From NCBI GenBank assembly GCA_022560025.1, contig JAFISE010000034.1:124001-188000 (forward strand): a stretch of 64,000 bases of DNA, in the 5' to 3' direction. The stretch is from Stagonosporopsis chrysanthemi. Taxonomy: Eukaryota > Ascomycota > Dothideomycetes > Pleosporales > Didymellaceae. Shown here in pieces: positions 1-10,779 of the stretch. Numbering within the stretch: position 1 is the first letter of the stretch; each line of letters opens with the position of its first letter. The position numbers and the translations under genes were made by a program. The notes beneath the pieces were generated by a model that saw only the letters and a list, made by a program, of their open reading frames with translations, had not been told where the DNA came from and made no database searches.

Positions 1-103
1 AGCGCTCAATCTGCGCCGCGACATCGACGCCAGCATCCTGCTTGCCAAACTGCGCAGGCAGAAACTGGCGCAGGGCCTCGTCGTCTTCTGCGGAGAAATC
101 CAT
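1..103 (-). CDS. N-terminal fragment of a gene cut by the window edge
   Basis: Reading from the ATG at 103 towards the left edge gives 34 uninterrupted codons beginning MDFSAEDDEALRQFLPAQFG and continuing KQDAGVDVAAQIER. The acidic start followed by an F-G-K-Q segment resembles the N-termini of fungal WDR70/Gad-1-type WD40 proteins, but the fragment is too short to rely on. The rest lies outside the window. It would be transcribed divergently from the SDR-like gene at 560. Protein-like composition and a clean ATG are the only direct evidence. Confidence 0.45.
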   Translation of the reverse strand, partial: MDFSAEDDEALRQFLPAQFGKQDAGVDVAAQIER

Positions 104-559
104 CTTCACGTGCGCATAAGCCGGCTGACGGCTGTGGTGGTTGATGAGACTGGCAGGCCCTCACAAAACTCGCGTGCTGGGCTGGCTGCGGGATGACATC
201 GACGCGTCGCAGCCGTGCGCTAATCGATTGTGTGGGGCCCCTTCAGCCGCTTTCCTTGGAGAACAGTGAACCTCCTGCATGACATTCTGCCCATCAGAAT
301 CCGTGGACTGGGCTTTGTCAGCCTCATGCAAATGCAGTCAGCGCTCATAGCTAATTCAGCGCTCCATCGTGTATCACACACCGCTTGCTGCCTTTGGACA
401 TACAGTCAGCCTCGCATGCTCTAGACACTATGACGACTGAACCACCACATAGCGCGCCATTGCACACGCCGTGCTAAACGGTAAGCCTACAGCATATAGC
501 CGGCCCTCGCCTGGCGCATGTAGGATCCTCTCTCCCCGTCCAACAGCACCCTTTGAACC
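104..559. other. intergenic, divergent promoter region
   Basis: This 456-nt gap lies between two divergent genes and presumably carries both promoters. I see no convincing open frame, TATA box or repeat. The short open frames here lack codon structure. Confidence 0.5.
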
Positions 560-1363
560 ATGACACGCACCCTCCTCCTCTTCGGCGCGGGCCCAGGCAT
601 CGGCAACCACGTCGCTGCGGCCCTCGCCTCCAGCGGCGGCCTCACGCACATTGTCCTGCTCGGCCGCAACACCGAGAGACTGACGCGCGAAGACGCGCCG
701 TTTGTGCGCAAGGCCGCCCCAGATGCCAAGGTCGACGTGCTGCGCGCCGACCTCAGTGATGTCGAGTCCATCCCGGGCGTGTTGGAGCAGCTGGACCAAC
801 TGACCACGGGCGAGGATGTTGAGGTGGTCTACTACAACGCTGCGCGGATCCAGCCGACAGACCCCGTGTTGAACGTTGGGGTGGGCGAGGTGGAGGAGGA
901 TTTGAGGGTGCGTATAGACAATCCATATCTCACTGTCGTTGCAACTTGCACACTGCCCTCCACACACCCCCACCGTCTCCACCCCCTCCCTAACACAACC
1001 CCCCAGGTTGCCATTCTCTCCCTGCACCTAGTATCGCAGCACTACCTCCCCCTCCTCCAGGCCCTTGCCAAGCGCTCCCCGGCTCTCAACCCCGCCCTGC
1101 TGGTCACAAACTCCCACCTCCCCTGGGATCCCGTGCCGCAACTGCTCTCGCTCTCGGTCGCGAAAGGTGCGCAGCGCACGCAGGTGATTGCGCTGAACCG
1201 TGCGTTTGCTGATAGCGGGGTGCATGTGGGGCTGGTGAGTGTGCAGGGCGTGGTGGGGCCGGAGCAGAAGGTGTTGAGTCCGAGCAATATCGCGAGGGAG
1301 GTGGAGCGGTTCTGGCGCAGGGGGGAGGGCGTGGAGATTAATCTCGAGGAGGTGGGGGAGTAG
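560..1363 (+). CDS. SDR-like NAD(P)-binding Rossmann protein, one intron
   Basis: Exons 560-907 and 1007-1363 give 234 residues. The 99-nt intron (908-1006, donor GTGCGT, branch CTAAC, acceptor CCCCAG) is a multiple of three, so an unspliced reading stays open but inserts a low-complexity P/H/T stretch. The N-terminus carries the nucleotide-binding glycine motif GAGPGIG at residues 9-15, followed by an LLGRN loop, which may favour NADP(H). The classical SDR catalytic Tyr-x-x-x-Lys appears altered: around the SVAKGA segment the expected Tyr position is Leu. The NAG motif reads NAA. Family membership (SDR fold) is well supported; enzymatic activity is not, and it may be a divergent or non-catalytic member. 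Substrate unknown. Confidence 0.75.
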   Translation: MTRTLLLFGAGPGIGNHVAAALASSGGLTHIVLLGRNTERLTREDAPFVRKAAPDAKVDVLRADLSDVESIPGVLEQLDQLTTGEDVEVVYYNAARIQPTDPVLNVGVGEVEEDLRVRIDNPYLTVVATCTLPSTHPHRLHPLPNTTPQVAILSLHLVSQHYLPLLQALAKRSPALNPALLVTNSHLPWDPVPQLLSLSVAKGAQRTQVIALNRAFADSGVHVGLVSVQGVVGPEQKVLSPSNIAREVERFWRRGEGVEINLEEVGE

Positions 1364-1528
1364 GTGGTAGAATGGAATGGAGAAGATGGAATCGAAGCGT
1401 CTGATACCTATCCCCTGGCGGTTCCTAACCTCTTCTCCTGCCCAATCCATATAGCCTCCGCAATCGAACAAGAACTCTCCCTCTGAACCACCCAATCTCT
1501 CCACCAATCTTCCATATCCATCCCCCTT

Positions 1529-3194
1529 TCAATGACCCCTCCGCCCACCACTCCCCTCCTCCTTCCTCCCCAACATATCCGCCACCGGCACCTTCAACCC
1601 GCCCTTCTTCCTCCCCAGCACCGAGTTGCCCAGCCCCTTCTGAACCGCACCTCCTGTCTCCTTCTCAAACCCACCCCCCTCCTCCCCACTCTCCCACCCA
1701 GCACCACCGCTCCTCTGATCCCCCCTCTCCCGCTCCAGCGACGCCGTGTACTCCATCCTCTTGCGCATCAGCTCCGAGCCCGGGGCGAGGGGGTGCTGGT
1801 GGGGATAGGGCGATGAGGGGGGAGACGAGAAGGGCGGGTGGGATGTCAGTGTCGAGGGGTCACGGGGACGGTGGTGCGAGGGCGGTGGAGTGCCTGAGGA
1901 GGCGATTTGAGGAGTGGGGGACGGGTAACGGGGCAGGGAGTGGGCGCGGGCGTGGTTTGCACGGAGGGGAGGGGGGAGGGGAGGGAATTTTGTGATGGTT
2001 TGGGGGTGGTTCTGCGGAGCCTGGTGGAGGACGGGGGGAGGAGGCATCTGGTGCCGCGCCGGGTCCGTGTCGGCGTCTTCGGCGCAGTCTTTGTGGTGGA
2101 GAGGGCCTACGCCGTCACTGTTGTCGTGCGTTTGGTCCGTTGCAGCCACACTCGCCCTCGCAGCTGGGATCGGCGTGCCTCTGCCCTCCTTCACCGGTGT
2201 AGCCGTGCGGCTGCCGTTCCCACCGCTCTGATGGCTGGGCGTGGCCTCTTTGCGACTCCTGCCGCCCTTGGAGCGCGGAGCGTAGGCAGTCTCAAACTCC
2301 TCGAGCGCACCCTTGAGTTCGACAATCGCTCTGTGGAGTTCTGGGAAGTCGCTGCCGACGTTGGAGTACACAGACACAACGTTCCATGATGCTGTGATCA
2401 GATTGTCGAAGTTTGGAAACGCCGTCTTGATGATGTTGTTGAACAGGTCGACTTTGATCTGCGTGGGGAGCGTGTTGAACGTCTCACTTTTGACGGTGTC
2501 CGGGATGGTCTCCAGACCGACGCGTTGGCGTTTGTTGGATACGTGTTTGGTAATCTCCTTGCGCTTGCGAGAGCCAGAAGATTCGTCTGTGGGCTTTGGC
2601 TTTGCTGTAAGCCTGGACAGTGTCTACACTGCGGTCAGCACGGCAAGAATCTCAAGTAGAATCATATAAAACCAGGAATATCCATACCTCTCCGTCCTCG
2701 AACTTCGCGGGGGGATGATCGAGCATATTATAAGCAACCCTTCTAGCTTCATTGATCTTCTCCATCCGCGCATGTATCGCTTTGTACTTCGTCTTGAAGA
2801 GCGGAAACATGTTCTCTGCAACAAACCGATGAATCGCCACAGACCCCAGATCGGCCTCATCCCGAGGCAGCGCATCTTCAGTCCGCATCTCAAAGCGTTC
2901 GTCTTCGACCGTCAAGTACGCGCGATATGTTGCTCCGCCCTCCTCAGGGAATTGTACATTGCCGAGGTCGAAACGCGTGGCTTCCTCTTTGATGGTGACC
3001 TGCGCGAACGGCGGATGCACTGCACCGTTGATGCTCCTGTACGTTGGTGGTTCGTCCGTGGTGATGCCATTGAGGAAGGTATCTAGGTGCGGCGGCTCGA
3101 GGTATCGGAGCTGGTCGCGGAGGATCAGCGCGCGCTTCTGTGGCTTGTTAAGACAGGCCAGTGTTGGCACGTCACTTAGATCTCCCGGCGTCAT
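1529..3194 (-). CDS. conserved-looking unknown protein with basic nuclear-type motif
   Basis: Exons 3194-2688 and 2623-1529 give 533 residues. The intron 2624-2687 has donor GTATGG, branch CTGAC and acceptor TAG, and both junctions are phase 0. The N-terminal ~280 residues look globular and conserved, with charged helices around residues 120-170. A basic SRKRKE...NKRQRV segment at about 183-200 resembles a nuclear localisation signal. A helical segment follows (IKVDLFNNIIKTAFPNFDN). The last ~230 residues are proline-, serine- and glycine-rich and probably disordered. An in-frame stop lies upstream of the ATG at 3194. I do not recognise the family. A kinetochore or chromatin role would be a guess. 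Confidence 0.7.
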
Positions 3195-3767
3195 CGTGCG
3201 GGGATTGGATCGATTATGGTAGTCAAATGGACTGCGCAGGTAGAGTCCTCAAAGTTGACAGATTCAAGGCGTGGAGAAGTTGCGGAGGAAGGCTACAGAA
3301 GTGAAGGCCCACATGTTTCGCCGCTATATGGGTTTGGAGATCAGGGACTCACTCACCTGTTGCGCCAGACAGGCGAGAGGGACGATCACGGTAAAGGTAA
3401 AGAAGTCTCCAAGCTTTGCACTGGGGCTGTAGAGCGTGGTCGAGGGCAGGGGTTTTGTGATTGATAGATCCTTACGCTATAGACGAACAGACTTTGCGGA
3501 TTCGAAGTAGGCCAAGATACTGAAAGCCGCGAACCTACTCGTCTTCATGCTGCCGTTCGCATGTGACGGGTGATAAGTGGACACTGGGTAGGGATAGGAG
3601 GAGAACGTTCGGTGGCCACACCCAGTGCAATAAAAGGAAGTAATGAAAAGACGTGTCTTGACCTGTGAGCAATACTCTATCACATAATGCGCGTATTCGT
3701 GCTTAATGATACACGTTGATGAAGTCTTGATCTTAAGTCGTGTCGGTCTACTCCGCCTGCGCCAGGC
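3195..3767. other. intergenic, no gene seen
   Basis: This 573-nt gap lies between the start of the unknown gene at 3194 and the 3' end of RPT2, both on the minus strand. Short open frames on both strands lack recognisable motifs. It probably holds the promoter of the 3194 gene and the RPT2 3' UTR. Confidence 0.5.
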
Positions 3768-5329
3768 TTACAAGTACAGCCCCTCGGGCTCACCCTCGCT
3801 CTTCGTCTTCAGCACGCGCTCCCTCGCCTGGCGGAAGTCGTCCATCTGTACCCGCATTCTGCGCTCACGGAGGGCCAGCAGACCGGCTTCCGAGCAGATG
3901 GCCTTGATGTCAGCACCGGACAGGTCGTCCTTCTGGTTGATGAACTCGTCGAGGTCGACGTCCTCGTTCAGGGACATCTTGGAGGTGTGCAGAGTGAAGA
4001 TCTTCTTCTTCGTGTGTTCTGTTCATGTTAGCACGCATCCGTGAGTGGGTCCTTGGTGAGACTTACGGTCAGGGTTCTCGAAGAGAATCTTGCGGTCAAT
4101 ACGACCAGGACGGATCAGGGCAGGGTCGAGAGTGTCGATCTTGTTGGTAGCCATGATGACCTTGATGTCACCGCGGTCGTCGAAACCATCCAGCTGGTTG
4201 AGCAGTTCCAGCATAGTTCGCTGGATTTCACGCTCACCACCTGATGTTGACTCGTAACGCTTCGTACCGATAGCATCAATCTCGTCGATGAAGACGATGG
4301 AAGGCGCATTCTCAGCAGCAGTCTGGAAAAGCTGTCGTACGAGTCTGGGACCGTCACCCAGGTACTTTTGGATCAGCTCACTTCCTACAATACGCAGGAA
4401 CGTAGCACTGGTCTGGTTCGCGACGGCCTTTGCCAGGAGCGTCTTTCCGGTACCGGGCGCACCGTAGAGAATGACACCCTTCGGCGGCTTGATACCCATC
4501 TCCTCGTACAGCTCAGGATGTAACAGGGGCAGCTCTACAGCCTCGCGTACTTCCTGGATCTGCTGCTCCAGACCGCCGATATCCGCATACGACTCTGTGG
4601 GAGCCTTGTCGATCTTCATGGTCGAGACCAGCGGATCCGCGTCGTCTGTAAGCACTCCAACAACCGAGACCGACTTGTGATGCAGCAGAATGCTCGCGCC
4701 GGGTTCGAGGAGGTCCTTGTCGACAAAGGACATGATGGAGACGTAGTACTCGGGGCCGGTCGCGCTCGAAACGATGGCGTGGTCGTCGTCGATGAGCTCC
4801 TCGAGGTTGCCAACACCCATGGGGCTGCCTCGCATGTCGTCGACCCGCGACCTCTCATCGGCATTCCGGTCGGCTGCCTCCGGGTCGGCGTTGACGTTGA
4901 GAGGCGCTGCTCCTTCCTTGGCCACCTTTGCCTTGCGGATCCGTTCCTGGTTCTCGACGTACTCCTCCTCTAGCAAGAGGTGGTCGTGGATGCGCTGCAT
5001 GCGCAGGTATCGTAGTTTGCATCGCGCGGTAGGGTAGACAGCCGGGAGCTTCGCAGCGGCGCTAGGACCGGCTTGCCTCTTCTTCTTCCTGCCGATGCGG
5101 GTGGTGGGCTGTGGTGGCGGCTCGTACTTTGGCTTCTCCTTCTGCGGACACATGTAAGCATCATAGCGAGACAACAGGGACACAACAACCAGTAGCCATG
5201 GCGACGTAACATACCTTGTCCTTCTTGCTCTTGTCATCGGGAGGGCCTCCGCCTCCAGCGCTGGACTGCTGGTTACCCTGGACGTTGTCAGTATGCACGC
5301 CGCGGCGATGACGGGAACGAGCGTACCAT
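3768..5329 (-). CDS. RPT2: 26S proteasome regulatory ATPase Rpt2 (subunit 4)
   Basis: Four exons: 5329-5327 (the ATG alone), 5277-5215, 5141-4067 and 4018-3768, giving 463 residues. Introns are 49, 73 and 48 nt with canonical GT/AG ends. The spliced N-terminus MGNQQSSAGGGGPPDDKSKK matches the conserved N-myristoylated Rpt2 start and supports the ATG-only first exon. Domains in order: N-terminal coiled coil (~50-75), OB-like region (~120-190), AAA+ ATPase with Walker A GAPGTGKT near residue 249, Walker B IVFIDEID, and the arginine-finger region ALIRPGRIDR. The C-terminus ends GLYL, an HbYX motif which in this family docks into the 20S alpha ring and opens the gate. The protein is one of six ATPases in the 19S base that unfold ubiquitylated substrates. 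It is divergent from UBC1 across a ~650-nt promoter region. Confidence 0.96.
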
Positions 5330-5983
5330 GACGCGCGATCACGTAGGCGGCGTTGCTGTTGGAGGTGTTGTGTGGGATGTCGAGGGGGCGTGAGGAGTGT
5401 GCAGACACGGCTGCAGGCAACGGCGGTGGTGAGGCGGTGATGGTGTTTGTAATGTTGATGCTGGTCGGTTCGAGCTGATAGTCGGAGCTCGGTCGCGCGC
5501 GCCAAGTCTGACGCCACTGTCTGAGGCCTGGAGGGCTTCACCCACTTGCCATAGAACAGCAGACACGTCGAATGCACGCGTGCGCTCCATATAGCACTGG
5601 ATACTCATACGTCTGCTGCCCTGTCTGCCTGTCTTCTCTCCGTATACGCTCCATAACCACGTGAGGAACCGCAATCGTGCTCGGCCCCGCTCCAAACCAC
5701 CTCCAGCTCCCCCACGTCGGCGGCTCTGAGCACTTGGACAGCCAGCAGACCCCTCACGCGAGCAACACTTCACTTGCATGTAAGTGAATGTTCAAACAGC
5801 CGCTCTGCTGCATCTTTCCGTGCTGTGATCCACTCGCTTGCTCCACCCAGCCGTTGCTGCCTTTGGCCCTTCAGGCTGACCCTCGAACAGAACTAGTGCT
5901 CCTCGTTGCCTGTCCACAACCACACTCGGCTTTCCCTCAACCCCGTTCACAACTTCACATTCCGGCCGTGCCTTGTCTCGACC
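5330..5983. promoter_or_regulatory. shared divergent promoter region of RPT2 and UBC1
   Basis: This gap of about 650 nt separates the start codons of RPT2 (minus) and UBC1 (plus). Open frames here are continuations of flanking shadows. No TATA box stands out. The arrangement puts two ubiquitin-proteasome genes next to one intergenic region, so co-regulation is possible but not shown. A PACE-type proteasome element was not obvious on reading. Confidence 0.4.
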
Positions 5984-6817
5984 ATGGCTTCCAATCGCGC
6001 CCGCCGCATCGCCAAAGAGATCGCTGATATCCAGAACGATAAGCTCTCGCAGATCATAGTAGAGCCTGCGGGGAACGGCGATGACCTGACACACCTTCGT
6101 GGCCAGTTCCTTGGGCCGCCAGATACGCCATACGAAGGAGGTACCTTCCAAGTCGACATCAAGATCCCCGGCGAATACCCATTTCGGCCGCCAAACATGA
6201 GGTTCGAGACCAAGATCTGGCATCCAAACGTCAGCTCTCAAACAGTACGTCTACCTGTCACACACAGATTAAGGATGCTGACTGGACAGGGTGCTATCTG
6301 CTTGGACACGCTGTCATCACAATGGTCGCCAGTCCTGACCATCAAGTCCGCTCTTATCTCTCTCCAGTCCCTCCTCTCCACGCCCGAGCCGAAAGACCCA
6401 CAAGACGCAGAGGTTGCTAGCATGCTGATCCGCAACCCCGCCGAGTTCGACCACAAGGCCCGCGAGTGGGCGGTGAAATACGCCGGCGCGCCCAAGAAGG
6501 AGATTGCCGAAGGCAGCGGCGGCGCCACAGCAGAGTCCATCACACGGAAGCGCCAGGAGGCCAAGCAGAACGAGGAGAAGGTTAAGATGGCAGCGTATGT
6601 TCAATCTCGAAAACGCGGGCCAGCAGCGGCTAATAGATCCAGATACCACGGATACAACAAAGACCTCGTCGATCGATTCGTGGCCATGGGCTTCGATGTA
6701 GAGGCTGTCGTGGGTGCTTTCGAGTACGTTGGAATCGACAAGATGGGTGGCGAAGACTACGAGCTGGAGGAAGCATACATGGGCGACATCACCGCACGGC
6801 TATTCGGCGAGGCATGA
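5984..6817 (+). CDS. UBC1: ubiquitin-conjugating enzyme E2 with C-terminal UBA domain
   Basis: Exons 5984-6244, 6290-6594 and 6643-6817 give 246 residues. Introns are 45 nt (donor GTACGT, branch CTGAC) and 48 nt (donor GTATGT, branch CTAAT). The UBC fold spans about 1-150, with the PFRPPNMRF and KIWHPNV segments and the active-site cysteine in GAICLDTLSSQWSP (about Cys91). A charged linker leads to a C-terminal UBA domain (~200-246: LVDRFVAMGFD, VVGAFEYVG). The E2 plus UBA architecture is that of yeast Ubc1 and human UBE2K, which extend K48-linked chains. The start was chosen at the MASNRARRI methionine; an upstream in-frame ATG would add an unconserved extension. Confidence 0.95.
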   Translation: MASNRARRIAKEIADIQNDKLSQIIVEPAGNGDDLTHLRGQFLGPPDTPYEGGTFQVDIKIPGEYPFRPPNMRFETKIWHPNVSSQTVRLPVTHRLRMLTGQGAICLDTLSSQWSPVLTIKSALISLQSLLSTPEPKDPQDAEVASMLIRNPAEFDHKAREWAVKYAGAPKKEIAEGSGGATAESITRKRQEAKQNEEKVKMAAYVQSRKRGPAAANRSRYHGYNKDLVDRFVAMGFDVEAVVGAFEYVGIDKMGGEDYELEEAYMGDITARLFGEA

Positions 6818-7027
6818 CGGCGGAAGGAGATCAGCACGCAGGAAGAGGGTTGGATTACAGGCGTTCGTTTATAAACCCCACAACATCATCGGCGACGGCG
6901 TCTGGTATTATTTACACGTGTACTGTTTCACCGGTCATGTCATACTCATCATAAACTCAGGGTTCTCAGGGAAATGACCAAACATTATATTATTATCCTC
7001 TCTAGATGTCGGGGACAACAACTACGC

Positions 7028-7497
7028 TTAAGCAGTAGCAGAAGTGACCTCAACTGTCGTCTCACCCGAAAAGGTACGCCCAACAGCGTCAACCTTCAGC
7101 ACCAGCGGCGCGCTGCCAAACACCGTCGTACCCTCGCTGGGCAGCTGCACAACCTGGCTCAGGGAAATTGCTGCATCTCATTAGCCCTCAGCCCTCTCAC
7201 CCATCACCCAAACAAGAAATACTCACTGGTCCCATCGAACTCATACGAGAACCCCTCATCACAGGTGTCGACATCTCCTCCGTTGTCGACCGTCGGGTTG
7301 TGCACACGTTCGCACTTCTTGGTCACGCCTTCCGGGTACGAGTCGGATGTGTACACGGCGGTCACGGTCTGCGAGCTGTAGCCGTTGGCATACGCCGACT
7401 TGGAGAGGCTGACGGCCCAGCTGCCGAGCTGCGAGCGCGGGAGCACTGCTGCGGAGGCGGAGGCTGCCAAGGCGAGGAGGGCGGTGGTGAAGCGCAT
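7028..7497 (-). CDS. small secreted protein
   Basis: Exons 7497-7227 and 7170-7028 give 137 residues. The 56-nt intron (7171-7226) has donor GTGAGT, branch GCTAAT and acceptor GCAG, and splicing closes the frame to a TAA. The N-terminus MRFTTALLALAASASAAVLP is a clear signal peptide with probable cleavage around residue 16-17. The mature part has only two cysteines (KKCERV and VDTCDEG), which could form one disulphide, and ends in a Thr/Val-rich strand-like segment. A TATA-like element lies about 105 nt upstream. I do not recognise a domain. Extracellular or wall-associated location is inferred from the signal peptide. Effector function cannot be claimed. Confidence 0.75.
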
Positions 7498-8515
7498 GGT
7501 GTGTGGTGTGAATGTGGATATGGGCGTTGAGCTTGTGTGGTGGTAGGTAGAGGAGGGGTGGTAGTGTTTGTAGATGTGGACAGTGAAGAGCAGCACGAAC
7601 AAGCTATATACCACACAACACGAGCTCCTTGACATCACAGTGGACTCTTCCTTCGTATTCCAACCCGAGCTTCCCTGATCCGCTCGTACAAGGTCATCTC
7701 CTCGCCCTGCAGCAATGCGACATCGACTCGTGTTCTCGCGCCGTTGCACATCATCCTTACCACAACACGCTCATGAGCGATCTCTGTATGGCGTGTCTGT
7801 AAAAGAACTGCAAGGGCAACACGATCGTGAGTGCGCTGGGCCAGTCAGGTGGTGGTCTTGCGCATTGGGGAAGGCGAGGTGTAAACTCCATGCTAGCGTG
7901 CCCGTTGACGGGTGGCGCCGCTTTTCAGGCTATTTTTGGACGATGGGGCTGTCGGGGGGAAGTACGAGCAAATACTCGATAGATTGCGACGGTAGCTGAA
8001 GCGATGAGCGGTCTTGTGTCTTAATTGTGACTGAGTGTCGGACTTCTAGAGAAGAGAGCGACGAGGTTCTGAGGCTCGACAATGGCTATAAAGGGACATT
8101 GCAAGACAGGCATGCTACTCTGACATCATTTCATCCTGAACACGACCAGCACGGCTCGGAGTGTCTGGGCGCGGCCGAAGCTGCCTGTTTTGATCAATTC
8201 TTTCTTTCTTCATGCTTCCGTTGGATGGTATCATTGCTGCAGCACCACATCAAGCTCGTGTCTTGTAACACCTGGTCAGGGTCTCAATACGAACATACTT
8301 ATTTTGATGGATTGCCCTGGTTTCTTCTGCACATGATGTGCAATAGAACAATGACAATCTTTATGATCCGCCATGTCTGGTGCGTAAGAAGTGAGCGCGG
8401 ACTGTGAATGTGGGGCAAGTCACAAGCAGATGCAGCGAAGGATGTTTGCGATGCTTTGTGCATCTCATAATATCATTAGGAGTTACTATACTTTTCGTCT
8501 CTCATAAATCGTAGC
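7498..8515. other. intergenic, no supported gene
   Basis: About 1 kb between the secreted-protein gene and the 3' end of the LVIVD-repeat gene. A TATAAAG string on the plus strand near 8085 precedes a 126-codon open frame (8027-8407) that has no recognisable motif and poor codon structure. I do not call it a gene. Confidence 0.4.
7603..7610 (-). promoter_or_regulatory. TATA box of the small secreted protein gene
   Basis: On the minus strand the sequence TATATAGC lies about 105 nt upstream of the ATG at 7497, a normal distance for a TATA box in a short-leader fungal gene. This is based on motif and position only. Confidence 0.4.
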
Positions 8516-10132
8516 CTAGTGCTGACCGAAGTACTTGCCCTTGCCACGGCCAAATGTAGGCTTGACAACGAACGCGCCGCGATCAATGGTGTTGATAACG
8601 GTGTAGCCACTGGGGAATGTGTAGTGGGACCATGTTCCGGCATCCCACAGCGCCTGGCCACCACCGGGAAGGGCGTCGTCACCAGGGAAAACATCAAAGT
8701 AAGCGATCTCGTTAACTTTGCTGCCGTCCGGGAAGCGGGGGATAGAGCTGACGTCGAGGATGCGCAGACCGGCCTGGTAGTTGGATTGGTAAGCAAGACC
8801 GTCGTGGACGAACTGGTTGTGGTCGACAGCACGGGTGGTTGACTTGTAGTAGCCGCTGTTCTTGGGCTTCTCGAGGTTGGTGATGTCCCAGATGTAAGTC
8901 GCAGGGTATCCGTCCTTAGCGACAGAGTCAGGGTTGGTGTCGATACCACCATCGATCTCGCCCTCGTCGAGCTCGTCATCCATAACCAAGTGGGTCTGCC
9001 AGTAGGGGTCAATAACCCAGCCTTGGTGGGTGTAGGAAGCGCCCTTGTAGGGAGTGCGAGAGATGATGGTGGAGGCGTTGAAGCCCTTCTTGTTGGTGAC
9101 ATCGTAGATTGTCAGGGTGTCCTCGTTGTAGCCGTAGCAGATGTCACGGCCGTAGTACTTCTTGTGGGGTCCACGGTAGACGATGCACTGAGCATCGTGG
9201 ACGTAGCCATCCTGTGGCGCGCAACCCTCCTTGTAAGGCTTGCTGATGTCGTCGACGTTGATGAAGATGAGACCTCCAGCGCAGGTATCGTTTCGGCCCG
9301 CACGTCCACCAGAGCCGACAGCGACAGCGTAACCCTTCTCCTCGTTGGTAACGACGTTGTGGGAACGGCCGGCAATGCCCTTGCCCTCAGTGAGGTCGTT
9401 AAACCAAGAAGTGAGGTCCTTCGCAGGGTCGAAGGTCTTGGGGCTCTTGGGGCTCAGCTTGAGGAGCTTCTTAAAATCGAAGATCTGCACTCCGTGATTC
9501 GCACCCTCGGAACCGACGAAAAGGTAGTCGCCTAGGCTCTTCATCTCGTGCCAGATGACCGGAGAAGCCTGAGCAGGGAGTCGGCCCAGGTACTCAAGCT
9601 CACCCTGCTTGGTGACCTCCGCAAATGCAGTGCCGTTGGTCTGGCCAATGGCAACGAACTCACGACCCTTGTGCGTCCATCCCCACGAACCAGATCCCTC
9701 AGAAACAGGAGGGGGGTTGCCAAGTTCCTCGTGCGTCTTGAAGTCGTACAAGTCCTGTCGTAGCATTAGGACCGTACGGTCTCGAACGTCAGCTGGATGA
9801 ACTTACAATGTTCTTGCACTTGTAAGTCTGGTCAGCATCGCCCTTGACCGCCTCGACGCGACCGTTCTTGCACTCGATGCGGTTCTTGTTGGAGCGCTTC
9901 TTGTGGAAGTCCTTCCACCTCTTGTTGTCGTAAGCACCGGCAGCGCGCTGCTTAGCCCAGGCACCCTGTGGAGTGTTTAGCAATTGCTAGGAGATGGTAT
10001 GGGCTGTCTCACCTCCTTCGCCGACATCATCTTCTCCATCACTTCACCATTGCGGTACTGCTCCTTGGTCCACCCTGCAGCAGATGCCAAAGGTACGGCG
10101 GCGAGAGCGGTCGCGATGGTAGTCCACTTCAT
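8516..10132 (-). CDS. secreted LVIVD-repeat (choice-of-anchor B type) protein
   Basis: Exons 10132-10013, 9965-9807 and 9754-8516 give 505 residues. Introns are 47 and 52 nt, both phase 0, with good branch sites. MKWTTIATALAAVPLASAAG is a signal peptide. A lysine/arginine-rich linker with two cysteines (IECKN, YKCKN) follows. The main domain (~100-500) has repeated beta-propeller-like blades of the LVIVD type: HEMKSLGDYLFVGSEG, GVQIFDF, GGLIFINVDDISKP, DTLTIYDVTNKKG, ATYIWDITNLEKP, GLRILDVSSIPRF. This pattern matches the 'choice-of-anchor B' family found in bacteria and fungi. Biochemical function is unknown. A TATA-like GATATAAG lies ~77 nt upstream of the start. Confidence 0.85.
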
Positions 10133-10207
10133 CTTTGCGAGTTCAGCTGCGAAGTGAGAATTGGCAGATGGAGATGATCCAGGAATCCGGGTGCGGGTCT
10201 GTCCATC

Positions 10208-10215
10208 TTATATCC
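10208..10215 (-). promoter_or_regulatory. TATA box of the LVIVD-repeat gene
   Basis: ATATAAG on the minus strand lies about 77 nt upstream of the ATG at 10132. Based on motif and spacing only. Confidence 0.4.
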
Positions 10216-10509
10216 CTTCAATCGACACCGGCCAGCCCGGGAGCATGTCGTCGCTCAGCATCCGGTCGCGTGCGATGCGCCATCAATTCGCTGTCCCGTG
10301 CAACCCTGCGTACCTTCCTATCGCAGATTACTGCCGACCCCCATATTTACACCCCAGAACCGTGTCGAAGCATTAACTTCGTCGTTGGCATGCAGTGGTA
10401 TGCTGGGCGGGGCTTGGGAAAGTCTTGGTGCAAGGTCTGAGGGCCTGATGATTTGCTCCTCAGTCAGGTCCAGTCTTGGCTTGATTACAACCCGGGCGTT
10501 CGACATGAG

Positions 10510-10779
10510 CTAAAGCTCGTAATTGACAAGCTCCAATCGTTCACCATATGGAGTAATGCGGCGAACCAGTAGAACAACTTCTGGACGGACCGTCAGCGGA
10601 GATGGTGTACCAAACCCCTTCGGGAAGGTGCCAAGAGTTTGTAGGATTGCCTGCTCAGCCACCGCGAAAAGACCGCGGTCATCATAGACGTAGAGGGTAG
10701 GTTCAAGCAAGCAGGGAGTTGCATGATGCAGAGTTCGACTCGAGAACGAGGTGTTGTGGTGGCGATCCGCCACCTTCAT
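10510..10779 (-). CDS. possible small gene or last exon, unknown
   Basis: An open frame of 89 codons starts at ATG 10779 (MKVADRHHNTSF) and ends at TAG 10510. The second half (AEQAILQTLGTFPKGF, then PLTVRPEVVLLVRRITPYGE) has the amino-acid make-up of a folded protein and ends with a clean stop, unlike other open frames in this gap. No domain recognised. It could be a real small gene, the 3' exon of a gene whose upstream exons I could not define, or a relic. Confidence 0.3.
   Translation of the reverse strand: MKVADRHHNTSFSSRTLHHATPCLLEPTLYVYDDRGLFAVAEQAILQTLGTFPKGFGTPSPLTVRPEVVLLVRRITPYGERLELVNYEL

Noticed and set aside
428..1027. 199-codon open frame antisense to the SDR gene
   Set aside because: Shadow of the plus-strand coding frame. 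No motif, and the plus strand has a clear Rossmann motif and intron.
8027..8407. 126-codon open frame behind a TATAAAG string
   Set aside because: No recognisable motif and codon use that looks random. A TATA-like string alone is too weak.
10725..10745. GTTCGACTC resembling a tRNA T-loop
   Set aside because: No acceptor, D or anticodon stems in the flanks form a cloverleaf.
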